Source of the DNA: Bog-756 sp963824645
GTDB lineage: Bacteria > Actinomycetota > Acidimicrobiia > Acidimicrobiales > RAAP-2
Assembly (NCBI GenBank): GCA_963824645.1
Contig: CAWGQC010000012.1
Span: 1 to 64,000 of the forward strand
Reading direction: 5' to 3'
DNA: 64,000 bases
A program made the translations under genes and the position numbers. Below are positions 9,748 through 19,538 of the stretch, in pieces. Positions within the stretch are counted from its first letter, which is position 1, and each line of letters begins with the position of its first letter. The notes under the pieces were generated by a model that made no database searches, was not told the origin of the DNA, and worked only from the letters and a program-made list of their open reading frames with translations.

Positions 9748-10474
9748 ATGCAGAACGGACTTTATGTCTCCCTCTCGGCTCAAGTGGCGCTCGAGCGGCG
9801 GCTCGAAACCATCGCCGACAACGTCGCCAACATGAACACCGTCGGCTATCGGGGGACCGGCGTGTCGTTCGAGTCGGAAATGGCCAAGGCTGGCGATGCG
9901 CGGCTCGGCTATGTCTCGAGCGGCTCGGATTTCATATCGCGGCGTCTCGGCGGTCTCACGAAGACCGACAATTCGCTCGATTTCGCCGTGCAGGGCGACG
10001 GCTGGTTCGGAATTCAGACGCCGCAGGGGCCGGCTTACACGCGCGACGGCCGCGTCCAGATCGACGAGTCGGGAACCTTGCGCACGCATGAGCGGCGACC
10101 CGCTCCTTGACGCCGGCGGCGCTCCGATCCTCATCGACAGCGGGGCCGGGCCTTTGGCCGTCTCCGCCGACGGAATGATCACGCAGAACGGACGGCAGGT
10201 CGGCGCGATCGGCCTGTTCGCGATCGCTCCGGACGCGTCCTTGAAACGGGCGGAAAACTCAAGCGTCGTGCCGGACAAGCCGGCGACGCCGATCCTCGAT
10301 TTCACCCGCGACGGGGTCGTTCAGGGCGCGGTCGAAAACTCGAACGTCGATCCGGTGCGCGAGATGACCAGGCTGATCGAAGTGACGCGGGCCTTCGACG
10401 GCGTCGCGGCCGAGACCTCGCAGTCCGAGACGTCGCTGCAAGACGCGATCAAGGCTCTCGGGGCGTCGGCATGA
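9748..10474 (+). CDS. flgF: Flagellar rod protein FlgF (one frameshift)
   Basis: FlgF is a proximal rod subunit. The product starts MQNGLYVSLSAQVALERRLE and has the rod motif ADNVANMNTVGYRGTG, the middle block DFAVQGDGWFGIQTPQGPAY and the C-terminal helix NSNVDPVREMTRLIEVTRAF. An extra base near 10,087 shifts the frame just before the segment SGDPLLDAGGAPILI. An in-frame ATG at 9664 exists, but the internal ATG at 9748 fits the family. Length after repair is about 241 residues. The gene is divergent from motA, and its stop overlaps the fliI ATG as ATGA. Confidence 0.93.
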
Positions 10475-11842
10475 CCGAGCGCTCTCGCCGACCCGCTCGC
10501 GCCGCTCGAACGCCTCGAACAGCGCGTCGCGCACGGATTGCGAACTCTTCCGGCGGCGCGCGTGAGCGGCGCCGTCATCGAAGTCTCGACGTCGCATTAT
10601 CGCGTCGCCGGCCTGTCGCGCTTCCTCAAGCTCGGCGAGTGCGTCGGCGTCGATGTCGGCGACCGCGTCGAGATCGGCGAAGTGGTCAGGATCGACGATT
10701 CCTCGGCCACTCTCAAGCCGTTCGACACGCGCAGCGACGTGACGATCGGCGCGCGCGCCTTTCGCGCCGAGACCCTGTCGCTGTCGCCGCATCGAGCCTG
10801 GAAGGGACGCGTCATCGACGCGCTCGGCCGGCCGATCGACGGCGCGGGCGAGCTCGCTGATGCGGAGACAGGCCGGCGCCGCTCGACGCTGCGCCGCCGC
10901 CGCCGCTCCAACGCGCGCGCGTTCATGCGCCGCTGCGCACCGGCGTGCGCGTCGTCGACCTGTTCACGCCTTTATGCGTCGGACAGAGAGTGGGCATATT
11001 CGCGGGCTCCGGCGTCGGCAAGTCGTCGCTGCTCGCCATGCTGGCCCGGGCGACCCCGATCGACACGGTCGTCATCGCGCTCGTCGGCGAGCGCGGCCGC
11101 GAGGTGCGGGAGTTTCTTCAGGACACGCTGGGCGAGAATCGCAGCTCCGCGGTCACGGTCGTCTCGACCGGCGACGAAAGCCCGATGATGCGCAGGCTCG
11201 CTCCGAAGACCGCGATGGCGGTCGCCGAATATTTCCGCGATCAAGGCGAGTCGGTGCTGCTGATCGTCGATTCGGTCACGCGCTTCGCCCATGCGGCGCG
11301 CGATGTGGCGCTGGCGGCCGGAGAGCCCGCCGTCGCGCGCGGCTATGCGCCAAGCGTCTTCAGCGATCTGCCGCGGCTCCTCGAGCGCGCCGGACCGGGC
11401 GTCGAAGGATCGGGTTCGATCACCGGCATCTTCTCCGTCCTGGTCGACGGGGACGATCACAACGATCCGGTCGCTGACGCGATTCGCGGCGCCCTCGACG
11501 GGCACATCGTGCTCGATCGCGCCATTGCCGACGAAGGCCGATATCCGGCCGTCAACATTCTCTCGTCGGTGTCGCGGATGACCGAACCCGTCGTGGCGGC
11601 CGGAACAGCGCAAGGTGGTTCGGAACCTGCGCGCGATGATCGCGCGATACGAGGAGACCCGCGAACTGCGCCTGATGGGCGGCTACACGGCCGGCGCCGA
11701 CCCGATCCTCGACAAGGCGATCAAATCGACCCCGCGCATCTATGAGGCGATGAACCAGACGATGGACGCGCCGCGGTGCGACGATCCGTTCATCGATCTC
11801 GCCGCGGCGTTGCGCAACGAAATCGAAAACGTCGAGGCTTGA
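10471..11842 (+). CDS. fliI: Flagellar export ATPase FliI (three frameshifts)
   Basis: FliI is the hexameric ATPase that powers flagellar export. After repair the product has an N-terminal barrel (VSGAVIEVSTSHYRVAGLSR), RTGVRVVDLFTPLCVGQRVG, the Walker A GSGVGKSSLL, GERGREVREFL, and the Walker B LLIVDSVTRFA. The C-terminal part has EQRKVVRNLRAMIARYEETR and LMGGYTAGADP. Corrections are required near 10,480, 10,882 and 11,602. The repaired length is about 456 residues, normal for FliI. Start and upstream stop share ATGA. Confidence 0.92.
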
Positions 11843-11849
11843 GGAAGCG

Positions 11850-12351
11850 ATGGCGCCTGCCAACGAAACTGTGATCCGCGCGGTCGGGATGGCGCTCGCC
11901 AGCCTCTCCGCCGCCTTCGCCATGTACATGCTCGCCTATGGCGCGGGGAAGACGCGCATCAACGGCATGGAGCATCTGGCGATCTTCGCTCAGCCGCGCG
12001 GGCCGGGAGGCGCCGTTCGCGATCCGACGCCGCCGGCGACCAGCCGCCCCGCACTGCCGTCGACATGGCGGCGACAGGTTCGGTGGCCGCATCCCGCAGC
12101 GCAAGCCGCGACGACGCCGCGGCCGGTCGAGATCGTCGCCGCCGCAAGCCGACCGCGTCTGGCTGAAGATCGACGGCGCAATCCGCATGGCGACGCCCGG
12201 CGACGACGTCGCGGGCCTGGGCCGGATCGGGGCGATCGTCGCGCGCAACGGCGGCTGGGTCGTGCTCGACGACAAGGGCGCGGAGCTTCTCGGGGTGGCG
12301 AAAGGCGCAAACGGCGCCTCGCTCTTCACCCGCAGCAGAATCTTCGAATGA
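11850..12351 (+). CDS. Small membrane-anchored flagellar-locus protein, unknown function (frameshifted)
   Basis: I do not recognise a named family. A GAGGA sequence sits just before the ATG, eight bases after fliI. The product begins with one hydrophobic segment (VIRAVGMALASLSAAFAMYM) and a short KTRINGMEHL stretch, then a proline- and alanine-rich linker in which the frame is lost (about 12,000-12,140). The last ~60 residues are read in another frame: DRVWLKIDGAIRMATPGDDV and GAIVARNGGWVVLDDKGAEL, resembling a small beta domain. Rhizobial flagellar loci also have a hypothetical gene after fliI, so a flagellar role is plausible. Confidence 0.6.
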
Positions 12352-12438
12352 TGGGGCTATCGCCAATAGGAGTCGGCACGGGCTATTTCCCCTAACGACA
12401 ATAGTCCACCGCAGTCCACCGCGTGGTTGGACTGGAGA

Positions 12439-12459
12439 GCGTTCGGGCATAGCGAACGC
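12439..12459. terminator. Hairpin between convergent genes
   Basis: GCGTTCG and CGAACGC form a perfect 7-bp stem with a 7-base loop in the gap between the plus-strand flagellar gene and the minus-strand cyclase gene. It could stop transcription from both sides. No clear T-run follows. A tandem decamer AGTCCACCGC (12,403-12,422) with an imperfect inverted copy lies just before it. Confidence 0.4.
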
Positions 12460-12479
12460 GTTGCGCTGTTTGCCGTGCT

Positions 12480-15400
12480 CTACGGGCCGTCAGCCCAACG
12501 CCGCATGCCTAAACTTCGAAATCTAGCCCGTGCAAGCTCGTGGAACTCGTTGGCCTTCGTCGCATCGCCCCTGGCCGCCATGACCTCACCGAGGACCCGC
12601 AAACAATGACCTTGCTCCGGACCGAGCCTTAGGTTTTCGGCAAGTTCAAGGCCTTCTCGCACAGAGGCTTCGGCGGCTGTGGCGTCGAGGCTGAGCAGCG
12701 CAGAGGCTTTCACGCGAAGCAACTCCGCTTCGATCGCGCGATATCCGCTTGTCCGGGCAACCCCAAGTGCGGTCTCGGCGACGTCGAGAGCTCGCCTGGG
12801 CTCGCGAGGCGCTAGCGTCTCACCGAGGCGAGCGCCGGTCGACGACGTCAGATACGGCAGATGAATCTCATGCGACCTTTCGAGCGCGGTCTCGAGCAGC
12901 GAAACACCGGTCTGAAATTCTCCATTGAGCGCATAAGCGTAGCCAAGCAAGGCCTGATGCCAGGGCAGAGTGAACGCAACTCCATCTCGGGTCGCCTCCT
13001 CTATCGCCGCTTGCAATATTGACGCGGCCGCATCTGCGTCCCCGCGAAACAAATGCGCGCGAGCGTGATGATTGTTGAGTATGCTGGAATCGAATGTATT
13101 CTTTTGCGGAAGGGCCTGCGCGCGCTCAAGGATCGCGAAGGCTCGATCAAAATGGCCACGATGGGCGAGCGTGTGCGCAAGGATCAACATCGAGTCCAGG
13201 AGCAACGAACCGGCAGTCCCGAAATCACGGATCTGTGTCGGATCACGCATGTTCTCGGGCAGATTGGCTGACAGAAGCTCGACCGCCCTGTCGTAGTCTC
13301 CACCGATCCAGCAGGCGTGTCCCAAAGCGAATCTTACGCCATAGGCGAGCGACTCGTCCTCGAGGCGAGTGGCGAATTCGAGAGCGCGACGGCCAACGCG
13401 AATAGCCTGCCGGGATTACCCCCGTACTGACTAAGGACATGACAGTGCTGCATCGCGATCTCGGTCATGGTGACCGGATCGCCGCTTGCGTCGGCGGCCG
13501 CGGCGGCCTCCTCGAGGTGCTTGAGGTTCAACGCATACTCGCCGGCGGTAAAATACACCGACGCGATGGCTCGATTGACCTCGACAAACGCTCGGTCCTG
13601 TTTGTTCATCGACCGCAGGGCGTTTTGGTAAGCGCCGATCGCCTCCCGGTAAGCGGAGTTCCTCTGTGCGAGCTGCCCGGCTTTCTGCCAGTATTCCGCG
13701 GCGCCCGCCTCATCGCCTGCACGCGCCAGGTGCGTCGCGACTGTTTCCGGCGCTGTTTCGACGATCGCCGGCTGCAGGCGCACGAGAGCTTCGGCGATCT
13801 CAGCGTGAATCTCGCGACGCTGGCTCCGCAGCATGCTTTCGTACGCCGCTTCCTGAATCAGTGCGTGCTTGAAGCGGTAGGTCGAGTCTGGCGCGACGCC
13901 GTCGACGAACAGGAGATCGGCGTCGACGAGCGTCTCGAGAGCCACATTGAGTTCAGCCTCCTCAACCCCCGCGATTGCGTGCAGGAGGCCAAACCTGAAT
14001 TCCCGTCCCACGACCGCGCCGATCTGCGCAATTTCGCGGGCTGCGCCGAGTTTATCGAGCCGCGCGGCGAGCGATTGCTGCAGCGTTGAGGGAATCGCTT
14101 GCGCTCCGCCTTCGAGCATCAACCGTGTCACTTCCTCGATGAACAAAGGGACCCCGCCCGTGCGAGCCGCGACAGCTTCGACCGCGTCGGGGGCAAGCGC
14201 ATTCTGCTCGGCAATGGAGCCGACCATCTCGCGAACTTGCTGGGGATCGAGCGGAACCAGCGAAATGATCGCATGGTGCGAGCGCGTCATCCAGGGCGCG
14301 CGAAATTCGGGGCGCGCCGTCGCGACGATCATGAGCGGCGCCGTCGCGCCTCGTTCCGCGAGCATCCTCAAGAGATCAAGGGAGGTCGGATCCGCCCAAT
14401 GGAGATCTTCGAAGGCGAGCACGAGCGGCTGAGCCCGCGCGCCAGCCAGCAACCAGGCGACCATTGCTGCGAGCTGGCGGCGCCGCTGTTCGTCGGGCGG
14501 GAATTCGGGCGCCTCAATCGTTGCAGCGGAAATATCGAGTAGGGGCGCAAGCAGGGGCCCAAACTCGACCGGATCGAGCTGCACCTGCGTCAGCGAGGAT
14601 TCGAGGTCGGCAAGCCGGCTCTCTGGCGCGACGTCGACAGCGCCAAATCGCTGCTTGCCCCACTCGGTCAAGGGATGCAGCGCGGTGTTCTGCAGCAATT
14701 GAGACGAGGTCCATTCGACCCAGGAATGGGGTTCCCCGGCGAGCCGGCTGCGAAACTCATCGATGAGACGCGACTTCCCGATTCCGGGCTCGCCGACGAT
14801 CTGAACGAACTGCCCGTCTCCGCCTCGCGCCCTCTCCCAGCGTTTCATGAGAATTACAAGATCGTCGTCGCGGCCGACGAGCGGCGTCTGGATGCGCGCG
14901 CTGGCGCGACGGCCCCCGCCGCTTGGGCGCACGATCCGGTGCAGGACCGGCGAGCCCGGAACGCCTTTGAGTTCATGAGGCCCTTTGTCTTCGACGACGA
15001 ACAGGCCCGCGACCTGCCGCCGAGACGGCCGCCGTGACGAGCATCGTTCCCGGATCGGCCGCGCTTTGCACCCGGGCGGCGAGGTTCGGAGCGTCCCCAA
15101 ACACGTCGCCCGTGGAATCGACGACAACTGGTCCGCTATCGAGCCCGATGCGGGCGGCGAGCGCGGGAAGTCCACGCTCGGCGTTGGCGGCGTTCAGGTC
15201 TTCGAGCGCGCGAAGGATCGCCAGGCCGGCGCGGGCCGCGCGTTCCGCGTCGTTCTCTTGCGCCCTCGGATATCCGAACAGCGCCATGAGCCCGTCGCCG
15301 AGCTTCTTGGCGACATGGCCGCCATATTGGCCGATCGCCTTGGCGGCGTCATCGAGATAGGCTCCGACAAGATCGCGCCAGTCCTCGGCGTCGAGCGTCG

Positions 15401-15692
15401 CCGCGAGGCTGGTCGACCCGACCAGATCGCAAAACATCACGGTTATGGGCCGTCGCTCCGCTGTGTCTCGCGTTCGGGAGGCGGCGATGGGGATGGCGTC
15501 CGCGGCCGCCTCGAGCGTCGACAAACTCGCGATCGCCTTCAGGATCCGCTTGCGGTCGCCGAGCGCCAGACCAAGCTTTTCAAGATCGCTCTCGGTCAGC
15601 TCGCGAACGACATCCATGTCAATTCGGCTGTCACGAAAGATGGCCACGTGCCGTGCAAGACCTAGGCCTTGGAGCCAAGTGGAGACGTCCAT
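12480..15692 (-). CDS. SAM domain / class III nucleotidyl cyclase / AAA ATPase / TPR regulator (two frameshifts)
   Basis: This is a large signalling protein of about 1,070 residues after repair. The start ATG at 15,692 follows GAGGA. Residues 1-58 form a SAM domain (TWLQGLGLARHVAIF). A class III cyclase domain follows, with metal-binding Asp in MFCDLVGST (D89) and in KKLGDGLMALFG (D133). Next comes a STAND/AAA-16-like ATPase with Walker A GEPGIGKSRL (about residue 300) and Walker B LVLAFEDLHWAD, then TPR-like helices to the end. Frameshifts lie near 15,025 and 13,350. Such proteins are multi-copy in rhizobia; the product nucleotide and trigger are unknown. Confidence 0.85.
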
Positions 15693-16087
15693 GACGTCCT
15701 CGGAGGTCGCGCGACACGCGGGGGCGGCGGAGAGGCGCAACGTAGCAGCTTCCCGCTGATGCGCAAAAACTCTGTTCCTCTCGCCCTCGCCGCGTTGTTT
15801 GGAACTCCTCGTTAGCTTGGAATCCAGCTGTCCTGGTTGGGTCGTCCTAGCAGCGGGAGAGGCATTGGAAAATATCAATATGACTATGTTATTTAAATGA
15901 CATTTTGTTGCGCTATGCAGAAATCAATGATATCGTTTTCCATTGGTCGGAGCTAGTACGCTGCAACGTTGTCCGTCGCGTCGAGCATAGGATCGAGTGA
16001 ATTGGGTTTTGAGCGACGGTGTGACAGCGAGGGAAATTTTTTATTCCAAACGGCCGTAAGTCATTGAAAAGTCTAGATTCCAAAAAA

Positions 16088-16135
16088 TAAACGCTAGTAA
16101 ACGCTAGCATTTTTACTAGCGTTTATTAGCGTTTA
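16088..16135 (-). terminator. Long hairpin with T-run, likely terminator of the J-domain gene
   Basis: Two 20-base arms (16,088-16,107 and 16,116-16,135) pair with one mismatch, which is a G-U in the RNA of one strand, around the 8-base loop CATTTTTA. Read on the minus strand, the stem is followed directly by TTTTTT (reverse of 16,082-16,087). This is the layout of a factor-independent terminator, and it lies just downstream of the minus-strand J-domain gene that ends at 16,159. Confidence 0.65.
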
Positions 16136-16155
16136 CTGACGTTTAGTAGCGTTTA
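16088..16155. repeat. Six-unit decamer repeat array
   Basis: Two direct units TAAACGCTAG at 16,088 and 16,098 are followed by an 8-base spacer and four units in the opposite sense: CTAGCGTTTA (16,116), TTAGCGTTTA (16,126), CTGACGTTTA (16,136) and GTAGCGTTTA (16,146). The exact 10-base spacing puts each core on the same face of the helix. The hairpin uses only the first four units; the last two are extra, so a protein-binding role besides termination is possible. Confidence 0.75.
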
Positions 16156-16158
16156 TTG

Positions 16159-16650
16159 TCACGCCGGCGAAGCTGCTAGCGGGGCTCTGGCGAGTTCGCG
16201 TCGCGCCTCGATCGTAGAGCGTGTTGGCGATCGCCACGCGCGCATTGGCCTGTTCGCGGGCGTCCATAGGCTGGCGATCGGGATGATTGCGCCAGACAAA
16301 GTCGCGCCAGCGAGACGTCAGCTCGGCGAGCGTCAGCGCCGCGCCAAGGCCGAGCTCCGTCGCGATCTCGGCCGACGCGTCGCCGGAACGCCGGCGGGTC
16401 ACGTGGCCCGGGTTGGGGCGGAGGCGGCGCGGGCGGGATCTGCGGGCTCGTCCGTCCAGTCCAAAGCGAGGCCGAACCGCGCTTTGCCGCCGGAACCCTG
16501 CCGCGGGGCCAAAGGCGACGCCGCGCATGCGCGGCTCCTCCCGTCGCGGCCCTCGCCGCTCATCGTTCGGCGCGCTATCCTTCCGCCCTGCCTCTTCGAG
16601 GGCGCGCTGAAAGGCGTCGCTCGGCGGTCTGGCAATGTCGCGCGATCTTG
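16159..16650 (-). CDS. Small J-domain protein (frameshifted, start uncertain)
   Basis: J-domain proteins stimulate DnaK-type chaperones through the HPD motif. Here LTLAELTSRWRDFVWRNHPD gives the helix II and HPD loop, followed by ANARVAIANTLYDR, in a C-terminal J domain. The N-terminal half reads DIARPPSDAFQRALEEAGR and MRGVAFGPAAGFRR. Removing one G near 16,212 makes the end read YDRARRELARAPLAASPA with a stop at 16,159; without it the frame continues into the repeat array. At least one other shift lies near 16,400-16,490. No clear start codon is visible. Confidence 0.65.
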
Positions 16651-16708
16651 ACGAGCGGGTCAGCTCGCGACGGCGCGTCTGTCGCGCGGCGTGGGTTGGG
16701 AGAGTTCG

Positions 16709-17740
16709 TCATTGGGATCGTCGGCCACGACGCGGTTTCTTCCCTGCGACCTTGGCCTCGTAGAGGCGCTGATCGACGCGCCGCAAGAGGTCATTGGGCG
16801 ACTCGTCGGCCCTCAGCTTGGCGACCCCGAACGAGGCGGTCACCTTGCTGATGCGCTCGCCGCTCGGCTCGATGGTCCATTGCTTGGACTCGAGAACGGC
16901 CCGGATCCGTTCGACCGCGGTCACCGCTTCGCCAAGGCGCGCGCCCGGGAAGATCAGCGCGAACTCCTCGCCGCCGAAGCGCGCGACCTTGTCTTGTCCG
17001 CGCACGTTTTGCACGAGGATGTTGGCGAACAGCCGCAACAGCCGGTCGCCGACCAGGTGGCCGAAACGGTCGTTGACATTCTTGAACTTGTCGATGTCGG
17101 CAAGCGCCAGGCAAATGTTGTCGCCGAGCCTTCGCGCTTTCTCCACCTCCTCCATGAAGCTCGACGTCGAAGAAACGGCGATTGCCGATCGCGGTCACGA
17201 CGTCGCGCAATCCAGCCTCTTCCGCCTTTTCCAGGTTTGTCTGCAGATGCACGACCTGGAGGCGCGACTCTTCGAGCTGGTTCCTGACATTGTCGAGCCG
17301 GTCGCGCATGTCGCGATTGTCCTCGATGAGGGCCAGCACGATCTCTTTGATGGGCCCGACGGATTCGTGCCGCGACAGGCGCTCGTTGTGGCCGTCGAGG
17401 CGCTCGGAAAAGCTTTCGCTGTCGGTCACATGGGTCTGCAGCACTTTGGCGACCTGGCGGAGCACCGCGTCGATCTTTTCGTCCTTGTCGCTTTCGTCCT
17501 TTCGGCGTGTCTCGCCGCGCCTTGGCTGGGCTGCCGCTCTCGACCGGGACCTGGCGCAGGCTTGATCGTCAGGCGCCCGAGCCCGACGCCGATCCAGCCG
17601 AGCAGCAGAAGCTGCAAGAACGGAGTCGCCCCCGGAATCAGGGACCGCAATGCGCCGAGCGCCTGATCGGGAACAAAGGCTTCGGGCGCGGCCAGCGCGG
17701 CCGCGCCAAGAAAGACGGCGAGCGAGAGCGTAAATCGCAT
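16709..17740 (-). CDS. Membrane-associated diguanylate cyclase (two frameshifts)
   Basis: The product is predicted to make cyclic di-GMP from GTP. It starts at an ATG at 17,740 with a hydrophobic segment (LSLAVFLGAAALAAPEAFVP) and a second one (FLQLLLLGWIGVGLG). A coiled-coil region follows (DNRDMRDRLDNVRNQLEESR). The GGDEF domain has ALADIDKFKNVNDRFGHLVG and the active-site motif GGEEF in RFGGEEFALIFPG, so it should be catalytically competent. Frameshifts lie near 17,470 and 17,160. It precedes the J-domain gene on the same strand. C-di-GMP often controls motility, which fits the nearby flagellar genes, but no direct link is visible. Confidence 0.85.
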
Positions 17741-18171
17741 GCGGCTTGCGACCGGACGAAGGGCATAATCATGTCATGATCCGCCGATCTCGTTGAGGAC
17801 GAGCGGATGGAATGGCGAGGCGCGGGCCTCGCCAGCGGCGCGAGCAAACTCGATGGACAGATTCGTGTTCTGCGTGACGCATTCCGGCCGACCTGTGATC
17901 GATGCGCTGTGGCCAGCCATCATGGCGTGGCGCGGGCGCGCTTCGGTGCGGCGGCGACGCGACGGAAAGGTCCAAATCATTCGGACCAGACCTGTTTTAA
18001 CGCCTGCAGGTTACTGTTCCGTAAGCGCGGCGCAGCTCTTGCCGGGTTCGTCGGGACTGTGCGACGTTCGACGCGCGCCTTGGCGGCGGGGGTTTCGACG
18101 ACCGCAACGCGGCGCGGAAGCCAATTTGAAACAATTCGAGCGCGAGCTTACGCCGCGCCAGGGAGGAAAGC
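17741..18171. other. Intergenic region between divergent genes
   Basis: This 431-base gap separates the diguanylate cyclase (leftward) from the oxidoreductase (rightward) and should hold both promoters. I cannot identify a clear promoter or repeat. A short open frame on the minus strand (17,774-17,980) has no ribosome site and no recognisable product, so I do not call it. A GGGAGGA ribosome site lies at the right end. Confidence 0.5.
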
Positions 18172-19344
18172 ATGGCCATCGAGGGACGCAGCGACGCCAA
18201 AAAGGGCGGCAGGATCCGACTGGGCATGGTCGGCGGCGGCGAGGGCGCCTTCATCGGCGCGGTTCACCGCATCGCCTCGCGCATCGACGACCATTACGAG
18301 CTCGTCGCCGGCGCCTTGTCGTCGACGCCGGAGAAGGCGCGGCGCTCGGGCCAGGCGCTCGGTCTCGCCGCCGACCGGATCTACGACGATTACGAGAGCA
18401 TGGCGAAGGCCGAGGCCAAGCGCCCCGACGGGATCGAGGCGGTCGCCATCGTCACGCCGAACGACGTCCACGCCGGGCCGACCTACGCGTTTCTCAAGGC
18501 CGGAATCCACGTCATCTGCGACAAGCCGCTGACGCTCAGTCTGGCGGAAGCGAAAAAGATGCGCGCCGCGGTCGAGAAATCGGGCCTCGTCTTCGCGCTG
18601 ACCCACAATTACACCGGCTATCCGCTGGTGCGCCGGATGCGCGAGATGGTCCGCGCCGGCGATCTCGGCGAGATCCGTCTCGTTCAGGCCGAATATCCGC
18701 AGGACTGGCTGACCGGCGCGACCGAGACCACCGGCAACAAGCAGGCCGAATGGCGCGTCGATCCGAAACGTTCGGGCGCGGGCGGCGCGCTCGGCGACAT
18801 CGGCACGCACGCCTATAATCTCGCCGACTACGTGACCGGGCTCGAACTCACCGAACTCGCCGCCGACCTCACCTCGTTCGGCGCGGGGCGGAAGCTCGAC
18901 GACAATGTGCAGATCATGCTGCGCTATTCCAATGGCGCGCGCGGCGCGATCTGGGCGAGCCAGGTCGCGCCCGGCAACGAGAACGGGCTCATGCTGCGCG
19001 TCTACGGGACGAAGGGCGGGTTCCACTGGCGGCAGGACAATCCGAACTACCTCTTCTGGACGCCGTTCGGACAATCGACCCGGATCGTCACCCGCGGCGG
19101 CCCGGATTCGGGCGAGGCGGCGGCGCGGGTGACGCGCGTCCCGCCGGGCCACCCGGAAGGCTATCTCGAAGGCTTCGCCAACATCTATTCGGAGGTCGCG
19201 CTCGCGATCAAAGCGGCGCGGGTGGGCAAGAAGCCGCTCAAGTCGGCGCATTTCCCGACCATCGACGACGGGGTCAAGGGCCTCGCCTTCGTCGAGGCGG
19301 CGGTCAAGTCGTCGAAGGCCAACGGCAAGTGGGTGAAGCCGTAA
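18172..19344 (+). CDS. Gfo/Idh/MocA family oxidoreductase
   Basis: This is a predicted NAD(P)-dependent dehydrogenase for a sugar, inositol or related polyol; the substrate is not clear. The 390-residue product has the Rossmann loop GMVGGGEGAFIGAVHR near residues 18-33 and VTPNDVHAGPTYAFLKAG. The family EKP motif appears as CDKPLTLS. The C-terminal domain contains SGAGGALGDIGTHAYNLADY with the conserved GDIGTH histidine. A GGGAGGAAAGC ribosome site precedes the ATG. The frame is intact, unlike most neighbours. It seems to be a single-gene unit. Confidence 0.93.
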   Translation: MAIEGRSDAKKGGRIRLGMVGGGEGAFIGAVHRIASRIDDHYELVAGALSSTPEKARRSGQALGLAADRIYDDYESMAKAEAKRPDGIEAVAIVTPNDVHAGPTYAFLKAGIHVICDKPLTLSLAEAKKMRAAVEKSGLVFALTHNYTGYPLVRRMREMVRAGDLGEIRLVQAEYPQDWLTGATETTGNKQAEWRVDPKRSGAGGALGDIGTHAYNLADYVTGLELTELAADLTSFGAGRKLDDNVQIMLRYSNGARGAIWASQVAPGNENGLMLRVYGTKGGFHWRQDNPNYLFWTPFGQSTRIVTRGGPDSGEAAARVTRVPPGHPEGYLEGFANIYSEVALAIKAARVGKKPLKSAHFPTIDDGVKGLAFVEAAVKSSKANGKWVKP

Positions 19345-19494
19345 GGGGCTTGCTGGCCCAACCTTCGCGAGCGCCATTTCCGAATTCTAGTCAATCTTTT
19401 CAAGGCTTTGCGGCCTCGTTCGCCTGTCGGTCTCGCTGACGAGCCGGCGCGATAACTTGCGATGGCACGGAATCGGGCCTTGAAGTTTACGGAT

Positions 19495-19538
19495 TTACCA
19501 TCCATATACCATCCACTCGACCTCCAAATGGATGGTAA
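19495..19538. promoter_or_regulatory. Likely operator of the downstream ribbon-helix-helix regulator
   Basis: TTACCATCCAT at 19,495-19,505 and ATGGATGGTAA at 19,528-19,538 form a perfect 11-base inverted repeat. A direct copy of the core TACCATCCA occurs at 19,507-19,515, eleven bases after the first (19,496-19,504). The array ends next to the start of the RHH gene. Repeated short boxes over their own promoters are typical binding sites of CopG/Arc-type repressors. Confidence 0.6.

Larger units (their letters stand above)
15693..16158. other. AT-rich intergenic region upstream of the cyclase gene
   Basis: This stretch between the cyclase start and the J-domain gene end is much richer in A and T than its surroundings, especially 15,865-16,110. 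I see no convincing gene in it. The AT-rich part near 15,870-15,915 (TATTTAAATGACAT region) could hold the promoter of the minus-strand cyclase gene. The decamer hairpin at 16,088-16,155 occupies the right edge. Confidence 0.5.

Noticed and set aside
15913..16110. Short minus-strand frame starting inside the decamer array
   Set aside because: Starts within a terminator-like hairpin and codes for no known pattern.
17774..17980. Short minus-strand frame in the gap before the oxidoreductase
   Set aside because: No ribosome site, no recognisable sequence, and the gap should contain two promoters.
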